Below, in pieces: positions 43,071-51,730 of a stretch of 64,000 bases of DNA. Positions within the stretch are counted from its first letter, which is position 1; each line of letters starts with the position of its first letter. Below the pieces are notes generated by a model. That model did no database searches, was not told the origin of the DNA, and saw only the letters and a list, made by a program, of their open reading frames with translations. This DNA comes from Rubrivivax sp. (GTDB taxonomy: Bacteria; Pseudomonadota; Gammaproteobacteria; Burkholderiales; Burkholderiaceae_C), in assembly GCA_016789955.1 (NCBI GenBank), contig JAEUPB010000074.1, forward strand, positions 1 through 64,000, in the 5' to 3' direction. The translations under genes and the position numbers were made by a program.

Positions 43071-45206
43071 TCAGCGCCCGAACGAGCCGCCCGTCTCGAC
43101 CTGCTTCACGACGATGGCCGCGGGTTCGAAGCGTGCGCCGTGGCGCGCCGCCAGTTCGCGGCTGCGCTTCACGAAGGCCGGCGCACCCATCGCGTCGATG
43201 AACTGCAGTGCGCCGCCGTGGAACGGCGCGAAACCCCAACCGAAGATCGAGCCGATGTTGCCGTCGGCCACCGAGCGCAGCACGCCCTCTTCCAGGCAGC
43301 GCGCGGCCTCGTTGGCCTGCGCGAACATCAGCCGGTCGATCAGCTCCTGCTGCGGCGGCTGCTCGGCGGCCACCGGGAACATCTGCGCCAGGCCCGGCCA
43401 CAGCGCGCGCCCGTCGTCGCCCCAGTCGTAGAAGCCGCGACCGGCCTTCTTGCCGATGCGGCCGATCTCGCACAGCTGGCGGATCACCGCGGTGCCCGGG
43501 TGTTCCGGAATCGGCTTGCCCTCGGCGGCGAGGTCCTTGCGCGTCTGCTCGGCCACGTGCAGCGACAGCGACAGCGACACCTCGTCCTGCAGCGCCAGCG
43601 GCGGCATCGGCATGCCGGCCTGCTGGCCCGCCACCTCGATGGAGCGCGGGTGCACGCCCTCCTTCAGCATCGTGATGCCTTCCATCACGTAGGTGGCGAA
43701 CACGCGGCTCGTGTAGAAGCCGCGGCTGTCGTTGACGACGATCGGCGTCTTGCCGATCTGCTGCACGTAGTCGAAGCCGCGCGCCAGCGTCTCGGCCGAG
43801 GTCTCGCGGCCGACGATGATCTCCACCAGCGGCATCTTGTCCACCGGGCTGAAGAAGTGCAGCCCGATGAAGTTCGCGGGGCGGCCGCTGGCCTGCGCGA
43901 GGCCGGTGATCGGCAGCGTCGACGTGTTCGACGCGTAGACCGCGCCCGGCGCCAGCCGCGCCTCGGCACGCTTCGTCACGTCGGCCTTCACGGCGCGGTC
44001 CTCGAACACCGCCTCGATGACGAGGTCGCAGCCGTCGAGCGCCGCGAAGTCGGTGGTGGCGTGGATGCGCGCCAGCAGCGCGTCGCGCTTCTCGGGCGTG
44101 CTGCGGCCGCGCTTGACGGCCTTGTCGAGCAGCCCCTGCGAGTAGGCCTTGCCCTTGTCGGCCATCTCCTGGCTGGTGTCGATCAGCACCACGTCGATGC
44201 CGGCCTTGGCCGACACGTAGGCGATGCCGCCGCCCATCATGCCGGCGCCCAGCACGCCGAGCTTCTTCACGGTGGACGCCGGCACGTCCTTGGGTCGCGA
44301 CGCACCCTTCTTCAACGCATTGAGCTGGTACCACAGCGTGTGGATGATGTTCTTCGCCTCCCGGCTCACGGCGCAGGCGGCGAAGTAGCGGCTCTCGACG
44401 GTGCTGGCGGCGTCGAAGTCGAGCAGGCCGCCCTCGAAGACGGTGCTCATGATGTGCTGCACCGCCGGGTAGTTGTTCCAGGTCTTGCCGGCGGCGATGG
44501 CCGGCGCGATCGCCAGCACCTGCGCCACCGCCGGGCTACGCGAGTCGCCACCGGGGAAGCGGAACTTCGGCTGGTCCCACGGCTGCTTCGGCTTCGGGTT
44601 GGCGGCGATCCAGGCGCGCGCCTGCGCCATCAGGTCGTCGCGGTCCTTCGCGAGCGCGGTGATCAGGCCCATCGCCTGCGCCTTGGCCGGCGCGATGTCC
44701 TCGCCCTGACCCAGGATCTCCAGCGCCGCCTGGATGCCCACGAGCCGCGGGATGCGCGTGCAGCCGCCGCCGCCGGGCAGCAGGCCGAGCTTCACCTCGG
44801 GCTGGCCCAGCTTGAGCCGCTTGTCGTCGATGACGATGCGGGCGTGGCAGGCCAGCGCGATCTCCAGCCCGCCGCCGAGCGCATGGCCGTTGATCGCCGC
44901 CACCGCCGGCTTGCCCTGCAGCTCGAGCTTGCGCAGCACCGCCTTCATCGCCTGCGCGGCCTCGAAGGGCTCCTCGGGGCGCGTCCACTTCGACATGCGG
45001 TCGAGGTCGCCGCCGGCGCAGAAGTCGGCCTTCGACGACGTGAGGATCAGGCCCTTCACCGCCGGATCGGCGAGCCGCTCGACGGCCGCCTGGATGCCTT
45101 CCATCAGCGCGTCGCCGACCACGTTCATCGGCCGGCCGGGCAGGTTCATCGTCGCGACGAGGATGCCGTCGCCGCCCAGTTCAAGGTTCACCGCGGAAGT
45201 GCTCAT
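43071..45206 (-). CDS. FadB/FadJ-type multifunctional fatty acid oxidation enzyme
   Basis: A 711-residue fusion of enoyl-CoA hydratase (N-terminal; oxyanion motif FCAGGDLDRM, and GHALGGGLEIAL) and 3-hydroxyacyl-CoA dehydrogenase (NAD site GVLGAGMMGGGIAYV near 315, catalytic segment IGLHFFSPVDKMP). It performs two successive beta-oxidation steps. ATG 45206 begins MSTSAVNLEL; 45218 is an alternative. It is the last gene of the minus-strand operon SCP2-MerR-thiolase-FadB and completes beta-oxidation together with the thiolase. Confidence 0.92.
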   Translation of the reverse strand: MSTSAVNLELGGDGILVATMNLPGRPMNVVGDALMEGIQAAVERLADPAVKGLILTSSKADFCAGGDLDRMSKWTRPEEPFEAAQAMKAVLRKLELQGKPAVAAINGHALGGGLEIALACHARIVIDDKRLKLGQPEVKLGLLPGGGGCTRIPRLVGIQAALEILGQGEDIAPAKAQAMGLITALAKDRDDLMAQARAWIAANPKPKQPWDQPKFRFPGGDSRSPAVAQVLAIAPAIAAGKTWNNYPAVQHIMSTVFEGGLLDFDAASTVESRYFAACAVSREAKNIIHTLWYQLNALKKGASRPKDVPASTVKKLGVLGAGMMGGGIAYVSAKAGIDVVLIDTSQEMADKGKAYSQGLLDKAVKRGRSTPEKRDALLARIHATTDFAALDGCDLVIEAVFEDRAVKADVTKRAEARLAPGAVYASNTSTLPITGLAQASGRPANFIGLHFFSPVDKMPLVEIIVGRETSAETLARGFDYVQQIGKTPIVVNDSRGFYTSRVFATYVMEGITMLKEGVHPRSIEVAGQQAGMPMPPLALQDEVSLSLSLHVAEQTRKDLAAEGKPIPEHPGTAVIRQLCEIGRIGKKAGRGFYDWGDDGRALWPGLAQMFPVAAEQPPQQELIDRLMFAQANEAARCLEEGVLRSVADGNIGSIFGWGFAPFHGGALQFIDAMGAPAFVKRSRELAARHGARFEPAAIVVKQVETGGSFGR

Positions 45207-45289
45207 ATCAGTTCCCATGGCGCCAGAACGGCACCGTCGTCGAGTCAAGCCGAAGACCGAGCCTCGGCGCGGAACCGGCTTTGCCGGGC

Positions 45290-45319
45290 CGCTGCCGAGC
45301 GCCCCCTCGGGGGGCAGCG
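45290..45319. repeat. GC-rich intergenic hairpin repeat
   Basis: CGCTGCC (45290-45296) pairs with GGCAGCG (45313-45319), with an inner CCCC/GGGG stem and a TC loop, followed by the purine stretch GACCGGGAGGGAGCTTGGGG. It lies between the thiolase and FadB genes. I recall similar sequences as dispersed intergenic repeats of Burkholderiales, but copy number cannot be checked here. Confidence 0.5.
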
Positions 45320-45344
45320 ACCGGGAGGGAGCTTGGGGGCTTCA

Positions 45345-46550
45345 TCACACTCTCTCGATGATGGTGGCGATGCCCATGCCGCCGCCGACGCACAGCGTGG
45401 CCAGGCCCGTGGAGAGGTTGCGCCGCTCGAGCTCATCGAGCAGCGTGCCGAGGATGATGCAGCCCGTCGCACCCAGCGGATGGCCCATCGCGATCGAGCC
45501 GCCGTTGACGTTGACGCGGTCGAGGTCCACGCCCAGGTCGCGCGCGGTCTTCATCGGCACCACCGCGAAGGCCTCGTTGACCTCCCACAGGTCGATGTCC
45601 CTGGGCGACATGCCGGCCTTGGCCAGCGCCTTGCGGCAGGCGGGCGTGGGACCGGTCAGCATGATGGTCGGCTCCGAGCCGATCACCGCCGCGGCGCGCA
45701 CCCGGGCGCGCGGCTTCAGCCCGGCCTTCGCGCCGCCCGCCTTCGAGCCCACCAGCATCAGCGCGGCGCCGTCGACGATGCCCGACGAGTTGCCGGCGTG
45801 ATGCACGTGGCGGATGCGCTCCACCGTCGTGTACTTGCGCAGCGCGGTGCCGTCGAAGCCCATCGCGCCCATCGCCGCGAAACTCGGTTCGAGCTTGGCC
45901 ATGCCCTCCACCGTGGTGCCCGGGCGGATGGTCTCGTCTTCCGCGAGCATCGTGAGGCCGGCGATGTCCTTCACCGGCACGACGCTGCGCGAGAAGCGGC
46001 CCTCGGCACGGGCCGCCGCGGCGCGCTGGTGCGAGCGCATCGCGAAGGTGTCCACGTCGCCGCGGTCCCAGCCTTCGAGCGTGGCGATCAGGTCCGCCCC
46101 GATGCCCTGGGGCGCGAAGCCGAGCTTGATGTTGACGCGCGGGTCCATCGCCCAGGCGCCGCCGTCGCTGCCCATCGGCCAGCGGCTCATGCTCTCGACG
46201 CCGCCGGCCACCACCAGGTCCTCGTAGCCGCTGGCGACCTTGGCCGCGGCGAGGTTGATCGACTCCAGCCCCGACGCGCAGAAGCGCGACTGCGTGACGC
46301 CGGCCACCGTCTGCGCCCAGTCGGCGTCGAGCACCGCGGTGCGCGCGATGTCGGCGCCCTGCTCGCCCACGGGCGTGACGCAGCCGAGCACCACGTCGTC
46401 GACGAGCGCCGTGTCCAGGCCGTTGCGCTGCTGCATCGCGCGCAGCAGCGTCGACAGCAGCCACACCGGCGCGGCCTGGTGCAGGCTGCCGTCCTTCTTG
46501 CCCTTGCCGCGCGGCGTGCGCACGTGGTCGTAGAGATAGGCCTCGCTCAT
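45345..46550 (-). CDS. Acetyl-CoA acetyltransferase (thiolase)
   Basis: A 401-residue thiolase that cleaves 3-ketoacyl-CoA with CoA. The nucleophile is C91 in SRFCASGLE; the second-site motifs are [18 protein letters not shown] (His, and the Gly-rich loop) and CVGGGMG at the C-terminus with the catalytic Cys. ATG 46550 follows GAAGGA. It is encoded between the MerR regulator and the FadB-type enzyme, 138 bases before the latter, with the hairpin repeat in that gap. Confidence 0.93.
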   Translation of the reverse strand: MSEAYLYDHVRTPRGKGKKDGSLHQAAPVWLLSTLLRAMQQRNGLDTALVDDVVLGCVTPVGEQGADIARTAVLDADWAQTVAGVTQSRFCASGLESINLAAAKVASGYEDLVVAGGVESMSRWPMGSDGGAWAMDPRVNIKLGFAPQGIGADLIATLEGWDRGDVDTFAMRSHQRAAAARAEGRFSRSVVPVKDIAGLTMLAEDETIRPGTTVEGMAKLEPSFAAMGAMGFDGTALRKYTTVERIRHVHHAGNSSGIVDGAALMLVGSKAGGAKAGLKPRARVRAAAVIGSEPTIMLTGPTPACRKALAKAGMSPRDIDLWEVNEAFAVVPMKTARDLGVDLDRVNVNGGSIAMGHPLGATGCIILGTLLDELERRNLSTGLATLCVGGGMGIATIIERV

Positions 46551-46607
46551 GGGGGTTCCTTCGCGAATGTCCGTGGGGAATGTGTGAGAGCCGCGGGCTC
46601 GCACCCG

Positions 46608-47069
46608 TCAGCCGGCGTCGAGCTGCTTGCGCACCTCGCCGTTGATCACGCGCAGCTCGGCCAGCAAGGCGTCGAGGTGCGCGCGCTTGTGCTCGAGTTC
46701 GGCGATCGACTCGCCGGTGCGCCGGGCCACCCACTCGAGCTGCTGGCGCCGGCCTTCGCCGTGCGCGCCGTACAGGTCGAGGTAGTGCTTGATCTCGCTG
46801 AGCGACGCGCCGATCGCCTTGCTGCGCAGGATCAGCGCCAGCCGCGCCCGGTCGCGCCGCGTGTAGACGCGCGCACCGTTGACTCGCCGCGGCGCGAGCA
46901 GCCCCTTGTCCTCGTAGAAGCGGATCGTGCGCTGCGTGATCTCGAACTGCCGGCACAGCTCGGCGATGCCGAACAGCTCGCCGCCATCGTCGCCCCGATG
47001 CTCGGCCACCGCGGCCTGGGCCGACGCGGCGGAGCGGGGGCGCGGTGCGAGCACGGGCGAGCCGCTCAT
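46608..47069 (-). CDS. MerR-family regulator, LiuR-like
   Basis: A 153-residue regulator with an N-terminal winged helix (FGIAELCRQFEITQRTIRFY, then EDKGLLAPRR) and a C-terminal coiled-coil dimerisation helix. There are no metal-binding cysteines. Length and sequence are closest to LiuR, which controls leucine, isovalerate and other branched-chain acyl-CoA catabolism genes in proteobacteria. It is encoded between the SCP2 and thiolase genes, and a perfect 14-bp palindrome stands in the divergent region at 47482, the probable operator. Confidence 0.85.
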   Translation of the reverse strand: MSGSPVLAPRPRSAASAQAAVAEHRGDDGGELFGIAELCRQFEITQRTIRFYEDKGLLAPRRVNGARVYTRRDRARLALILRSKAIGASLSEIKHYLDLYGAHGEGRRQQLEWVARRTGESIAELEHKRAHLDALLAELRVINGEVRKQLDAG

Positions 47070-47082
47070 CGCAGGACCGTGC

Positions 47083-47382
47083 TCACACCACGCGCTGCAG
47101 CTTCATGGCCACCGCCATGTCGCCGGAGACGGTGAAGCGGCCGGTCATGAAGCCGGTGGCCGGCTCGAGCTCGCCGCTGAGCAGCGCCGACAGGTTCTCC
47201 AGCGTGATGCCGATCGTGCAGTCGGCGTCGCGATCCTCGTTGTCGACGGTGTTGGGCATCGCCGCGCCGTCGAGGAAGACGACGCCGTCGGCGCCGCAGT
47301 CGAACTTCAGCGTGGCGTTCAGCCCGCTCGACTCTCCGACCCGCGTGCGCAAGGTGTCGGTGCAGGCCTGCAGATCCATCAT
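47083..47382 (-). CDS. SCP2 sterol-binding-domain protein
   Basis: A 99-residue single-domain SCP2 protein, a hydrophobic-pocket fold that binds fatty acyl chains or acyl-CoA. The segments LKFDCGADGVVFLDG, DADCTIGITLENL and FTVSGDMAVAMKL match the fold. Small SCP2 proteins are common in acyl-CoA catabolic operons, where they may carry hydrophobic substrates. It is the first gene of the minus-strand operon; the start is one of two consecutive ATG codons (47382 or 47379). Confidence 0.8.
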   Translation of the reverse strand: MMDLQACTDTLRTRVGESSGLNATLKFDCGADGVVFLDGAAMPNTVDNEDRDADCTIGITLENLSALLSGELEPATGFMTGRFTVSGDMAVAMKLQRVV

Positions 47383-47481
47383 GGGCTTGTGTCCTGGGTA
47401 GGGAGGTTCGGGAAAGGTGCGGGCATCGTAGTGGAACGGCCTGCCGTGACACTGCTCGTAATTACCTATCAGGCATCTGCT

Positions 47482-47495
47482 TGACGTTAACGTCA
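47482..47495. promoter_or_regulatory. Perfect 14-bp palindrome, likely MerR/LiuR operator
   Basis: TGACGTTAACGTCA is a perfect inverted repeat in the 136-base divergent region between the SCP2 gene and the SDR gene. It overlaps a possible -35 box TTGACG (47481-47486) with CCCAAT 17 bases later (47504-47509), pointing at the SDR gene whose ATG is only 10 bases beyond. It is of the type reported for LiuR-like regulators, as I recall them. Confidence 0.65.
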
Positions 47496-47518
47496 CGCTG
47501 CGGCCCAATCCGGCCCCC

Positions 47519-48400
47519 ATGGAACCGAGCAAAGCGTCTGGGTATCGCAGCGTGTTCGCGCCGCGCCTGTTCGACGGGCGCGTGATGTGGGTCACCGGCG
47601 GCGGCAGCGGCATCGGGCGCTGCGTGGCGCACGAGCTGGCGGCGTTGGGCGCCACCGTCGTGATCAGCGGCCGCAAGGTCGAGAAGCTCGACCGCGTGGT
47701 GGCCGAGATCACCGAGGACGGTGGCCGCTGCGAGCGCCTGGCCTTCGACATCCGCGACGAAGACGCAGTGAAGGCCGCGGTGGCCGGCATCGTGCAGCAG
47801 CACGGCCGCATCGACGCGCTGGTCAACAACGCCGGCGGGCAGTTCCCTTCCCCGCTGATGGCGATCCCGAAGAAGGGCTTCGAGGCGGTGGTGGCGAACA
47901 ACCTCACCGGCGGCTTCCTGATGATGCGCGAGGTGTTCGACCAGGCCATGCGCCGCACCGGCGGCGCGATCGTCAACATGACGGCCGACTTCCGAAACGG
48001 CATGCCCGGCATGGGGCACAGCGGCGCGGCCCGCGCCGGCATGAGCAACCTGACGATGACGGCCGCCTACGAGTGGGGGCCGTTCGGGGTGCGCGTGAAC
48101 GCGGTGGCGCCGGGGTGGGTGGCCTCCAGCGGCATGGACACCTACGGCGGGGCGATGCGGGCCGTGATCCCGACGCTGAAGCAGCACGTGCCGCTGGGGC
48201 GGCTGGCCACCGAGGCCGAGATCAGTGCCGTCATCGTGTTCCTGCTCACGCCGGCGGCGGCCTTCGTCAGCGGGGTGACGGTGCAGATCGATGGGGCGGC
48301 GTCGCTGGGTAGCGCGGTGTTCCCGCTGGGCAAGGCGCAGAACGCGGCGCCGTTCGACGGGTTCCATCGGTCGGTGGTGCCGGAAGTGTTGAAGTCGTGA
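47519..48400 (+). CDS. SDR-family oxidoreductase with unusual catalytic residues
   Basis: A 293-residue Rossmann-fold short-chain dehydrogenase, with cofactor motif TGGGSGIG (about 26-33) and LVNNAGG. Where classical SDRs have Tyr-x-x-x-Lys, this protein reads HSGAARAG: His167 in place of Tyr and Ala171 in place of Lys. This resembles peroxisomal 2,4-dienoyl-CoA reductase-like and citronellol-pathway dehydrogenase branches, which use a different residue set. In acyclic terpene (atu) clusters an SDR of this type precedes the carboxylase. It diverges from the SCP2/MerR operon across the palindrome. Confidence 0.8.
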   Translation: MEPSKASGYRSVFAPRLFDGRVMWVTGGGSGIGRCVAHELAALGATVVISGRKVEKLDRVVAEITEDGGRCERLAFDIRDEDAVKAAVAGIVQQHGRIDALVNNAGGQFPSPLMAIPKKGFEAVVANNLTGGFLMMREVFDQAMRRTGGAIVNMTADFRNGMPGMGHSGAARAGMSNLTMTAAYEWGPFGVRVNAVAPGWVASSGMDTYGGAMRAVIPTLKQHVPLGRLATEAEISAVIVFLLTPAAAFVSGVTVQIDGAASLGSAVFPLGKAQNAAPFDGFHRSVVPEVLKS

Positions 48401-48952
48401 TGTCCTTCGGGTGTGGCGGTCCGATTGGATGGGGCGCCGGCCGCTGGCGCGTACGCAGAGTCCGCTGCGGGGCGGGCGGACCGGGGGGTCGTTCTCCGGG
48501 CCACGCTCCGGGGGTGGCGGCTTCTGACGGCCGTGGATCCCTCCTGAACGCTGTCCAGGCGCGCCCGCGACTTCTCGGTCCGGAATGGGCCCTGCGCCCG
48601 ACCCCCCGATCCACCCACCCGAGTGGCGTCGAGGCGCATCGTTCACGGACACTGGGCATCGTCCCGAACGGCCTTTGCGGCAAGAAGCCTTGCACGCGCG
48701 CGGCAGTTCTCCCACGTAGCCGCAGGGCGGCGGTGGACCCTGCAGGCGCAGGGCCCATTCCAGGTGCCAACGATGGGTGGCACGGACCGGCGGTGTTGAT
48801 GGCGCCCTGGTGGAGCCTCGAAACCGGTCGACCTGGAGCGTGGCCCGGAGATCGCAGGGTTCGCCGTCGACCTGCCGCCGAGGCGGTGGTGTGCGCGCCA
48901 GCGGACATGCCTCTGCCCACGTTGCAGCGATAGACCAGCGCCCATCCCCTCG
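48401..48952. other. 552-bp intergenic region without a recognisable gene
   Basis: No frame on either strand has the third-position GC pattern of its neighbours or a ribosome site; the open frames found here are rich in Arg, Pro and Gly, as random GC-rich DNA gives. No tRNA fold, strong terminator or copy of the 14-bp palindrome was seen. The promoter of the carboxylase operon probably lies near its right end. It may also hold the remains of a lost gene. Confidence 0.5.
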
Positions 48953-50563
48953 ATGCCCCAACTGACCTCCCTTCTCGACACGAACTCGGCCGCCTTCCAG
49001 GCCAACGCCGCGCGCATGCGCGAGCGGCTGGCACAGGTGCAGGCGCTGCAGGCGCAGGTGGTGGCCGAGTCGGCCAGCAAGCGGAAGAAGTTCGAGGAGC
49101 GCGGGCAACTGCTGCCGCGCGAGCGCGTGGCTCGATTGATCGACCGCGGCAGTGAGTTCCTCGAACTGTCGCCGCTCGCGGGCCTGGGCATGCACGACGA
49201 CGACGGCAAGAAGAGCGTGCTGGGCGGCGGCTCGATCGTCGGCATCGGTGTGGTGTGCGGCAAGCGCGTGCTCGTCTCGGCCAGCGACAGCGCCATCAAG
49301 GGCGGCACCGTCGCGCCGATGGGGCTGAAGAAGGCGCTCCGCGCGCAGGAGCTGGCGCGCGAGAACAAGCTGCCGTTGGTGGCGCTGGTCGAGTCCGGCG
49401 GCGCGAACCTGCTGTACCAGGCCGAGATCTTCGTCGACGGTGGGCGCACCTTCGCCAACCAGGCGCGGCTGTCGGCCGCGGGCATCCCGCAGATCGCCGT
49501 GGTGCACGGGTCCTCCACCGCGGGCGGGGCGTACCTCCCCGGGCTGTCGGACTACGTCGTGCTGGTGCGTGGCCGCTCGTCGATCTACCTCGCCGGGCCG
49601 CCGCTGGTGAAGGCGGCGATCGGCGAGGACGCGGGCGACGAGGAACTCGGCGGCGCGCAGATGCACGCCGAAGTCACGGGCCTGGGCGAATACCTGGCCG
49701 AGAACGACGCCCACGCCATCGCGCTGGCCCGCGAGCTGATCGACAAGCTGCCCTGGGACCCCGTGCCGCCGCGCGCCGATGCACCTCCACCGCGCTACCC
49801 GGCCGAGGAGTTGCTGGGCGTGGTGCCAGCCGACGACCGCGAGCCCTACGACGCGCGCGAGGTCATCGCACGGCTGGTGGACGCCTCCGACTTCCTCGAG
49901 TTCAAGGCGAGCCTGGCCACCGACACGATCTGCGGCCATGCGCGCATCGAGGGCCACGCGGTCGGCATCATCGGCAACAACGGCCCGATCCAGCCGAACG
50001 GCTCCACCAAGGCCGCGCAGTTCATCCAGCTGTGCGACCAGTCCGGCACGCCGCTCGTGTTCCTGCAGAACACCACCGGCTACATGGTCGGCAAGGCCGC
50101 CGAGCAGGCCGGGGCCATCAAGCACGGCAGCAAGATGATCCAGGCGGTGGCCAACGCCCGCGTGCCCAAGTTCACCGTGGTGCTCGGCGGCAGCTTCGGC
50201 GCCGGCAACTACGGCATGTGCGGCCGCGGCTTCGACCCGCGCTTCATCTACTCGTGGCCCAGCGCACGCACCGCCGTGATGGGCGGCGCGCAGGCGGCCA
50301 AGGTGATGGACATCGTCAACCGCAACAAGCTCGAGAAGATGGGCCAGCCGGTCAACGACGCCGCGCTGGCCGCGATGAGCGAGCAGCTGCGCCGCCGGCT
50401 CGACGCCGAGAGCACGGCCCTCTTCGGCACCGCGCGGCTGTGGGACGACGGGATCATCGACCCGCGCGACACGCGCCGCCTCCTCGCCCTGTCCCTGCGC
50501 ATCGCGGCGGAAGCCGCGGCGCGCACCCTGCACCCCAACACCTTCGGCATCGCACGGCTATGA
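48953..50563 (+). CDS. Acyl-CoA carboxylase beta subunit, geranyl-CoA carboxylase-like
   Basis: A 536-residue biotin-dependent carboxyltransferase. Typical crotonase-fold motifs are present (ASDSAIKGGTVAPMGLKKAL, VVHGSSTAGGAYLPGLSDY, and LVFLQNTTGYMVGKAAE in the second half). The SDSAIKGGT and HGSSTAGGAY forms look more like AtuC of geranyl-CoA carboxylase than like methylcrotonyl-CoA carboxylase, which has NDATVKGGT, but this is from memory. With the alpha subunit at 52534 it would carboxylate the gamma-methyl group of a branched unsaturated acyl-CoA. Its stop overlaps the start of the acyl-CoA dehydrogenase. Confidence 0.85.
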   Translation: MPQLTSLLDTNSAAFQANAARMRERLAQVQALQAQVVAESASKRKKFEERGQLLPRERVARLIDRGSEFLELSPLAGLGMHDDDGKKSVLGGGSIVGIGVVCGKRVLVSASDSAIKGGTVAPMGLKKALRAQELARENKLPLVALVESGGANLLYQAEIFVDGGRTFANQARLSAAGIPQIAVVHGSSTAGGAYLPGLSDYVVLVRGRSSIYLAGPPLVKAAIGEDAGDEELGGAQMHAEVTGLGEYLAENDAHAIALARELIDKLPWDPVPPRADAPPPRYPAEELLGVVPADDREPYDAREVIARLVDASDFLEFKASLATDTICGHARIEGHAVGIIGNNGPIQPNGSTKAAQFIQLCDQSGTPLVFLQNTTGYMVGKAAEQAGAIKHGSKMIQAVANARVPKFTVVLGGSFGAGNYGMCGRGFDPRFIYSWPSARTAVMGGAQAAKVMDIVNRNKLEKMGQPVNDAALAAMSEQLRRRLDAESTALFGTARLWDDGIIDPRDTRRLLALSLRIAAEAAARTLHPNTFGIARL

Positions 50564-51714
50564 ACTTCACCCCCGAACACCGCCAGATCGACGACACCGT
50601 CACCCGCTTCGTCGAGAAGGAGATCAACCCCCACGTGGCCGAGTGGGAGGCCGCGCACGAGTTCCCGTCGCACGAGGTGTTCAAGAAGCTCGGCAACCTC
50701 GGGCTGCTGGGCCTGAAGTACCCCGAGGCCTACGGCGGCGCGGGGCTGGACTTCAGCTACTCGATGGTGATGGCCGAGGCGCTGGGCTCGTGCAACTGCG
50801 GCGGCGTGCCGATGGCCATCGGCGTGCAGACCGACATGGCCACGCCGGCACTGGCCCGCTTCGGCAGCGACGAGCTTCGCAAGGAGTTCCTGGCGCCGAC
50901 GATCGCCGGCGACTACGTGGCCTGCCTGGGCGTCAGCGAACCCGGCGGCGGCTCCGACGTGGCCGCGGTGAAGACCCACGCGCGCAAGGATGGCGGCGAC
51001 TACGTCATCAACGGCACCAAGATGTGGATCACCAACGGCCTGAAGGCCGACTGGTGCTGCCTGCTGGCCAACACGAGCGAGGGCGCGCCGCACAAGAACA
51101 AGAGCCTGATCGTCGTGCCGATGGACGCGCCCGGCATCACGAAGCAGAAGATCCACAAGATCGGCATGCACTCCAGCGACACCGCACAGCTCTTCTTCGA
51201 CAACGTGCGCGTGCCGCAGCGCCACCTGATCGGGCAGGAGGGCCTGGGCTTCACGTTCCAGATGCTGCAGTTCCAGGAGGAGCGGCTGTGGGGCGCGGCG
51301 TCGGCGCTGCGCAGCCTCGACCGCCTGATCGACCAGACCATCGCCTACACGCGCGAGCGCAAGGCCTTCGGCAAGCCGCTGCTGGACAACCAGGTGATCC
51401 ACTTCCGCCTGGCCGAGCTGCGCACCGAGGTCGAGGCGCTGCGCGCGCTGACCTACCGCGCTGTGGAGATGTACGTGTCGGGCAAGGACGTGACCAAGCT
51501 CGCGTCCATGGCCAAGCTCAAGGGCGGGCGCCTGGTGCGCGAGGTGGCCGACAGCTGCCTGCAGTACTGGGGCGGCATGGGGTTCACGATGGACAACCCG
51601 ATCTCGCAGGCCTACCGCGACTCGCGGCTGATGTCGATCGGCGGCGGCGCAGACGAAGTGATGCTGGGCATCATCTGCAAGCTCGAAGGCACCCTGCCAG
51701 GCAGGTCTTCCTGA
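50560..51714 (+). CDS. Acyl-CoA dehydrogenase, AtuD-like
   Basis: A 384-residue FAD enzyme that introduces an alpha,beta double bond into an acyl-CoA. The FAD-binding motifs are CLGVSEPGGGSDVA and MWITNGLKADW; the C-terminal active-site region contains IGGGADEVMLGI with the catalytic Glu. The start MNFTPEHRQIDD and the neighbours (carboxylase beta before, hydratase and carboxylase alpha after) match AtuD, the citronellyl-CoA dehydrogenase; isovaleryl-type substrates are the alternative. ATGA overlap with the preceding gene. Confidence 0.87.
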   Translation: MNFTPEHRQIDDTVTRFVEKEINPHVAEWEAAHEFPSHEVFKKLGNLGLLGLKYPEAYGGAGLDFSYSMVMAEALGSCNCGGVPMAIGVQTDMATPALARFGSDELRKEFLAPTIAGDYVACLGVSEPGGGSDVAAVKTHARKDGGDYVINGTKMWITNGLKADWCCLLANTSEGAPHKNKSLIVVPMDAPGITKQKIHKIGMHSSDTAQLFFDNVRVPQRHLIGQEGLGFTFQMLQFQEERLWGAASALRSLDRLIDQTIAYTRERKAFGKPLLDNQVIHFRLAELRTEVEALRALTYRAVEMYVSGKDVTKLASMAKLKGGRLVREVADSCLQYWGGMGFTMDNPISQAYRDSRLMSIGGGADEVMLGIICKLEGTLPGRSS

Positions 51715-51730
51715 GGCGGCGAAGGCACCG

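Noticed and set aside
43140-47135. Plus-strand open frame of 1331 codons over the FadB, thiolase and MerR genes
   Set aside because: Crosses three well-supported genes on the other strand; composition is typical of shadow frames.
48397-48933. 178-codon open frame in the gap after the SDR gene
   Set aside because: Composition of random GC-rich DNA, no ribosome site, no match to any family I know.
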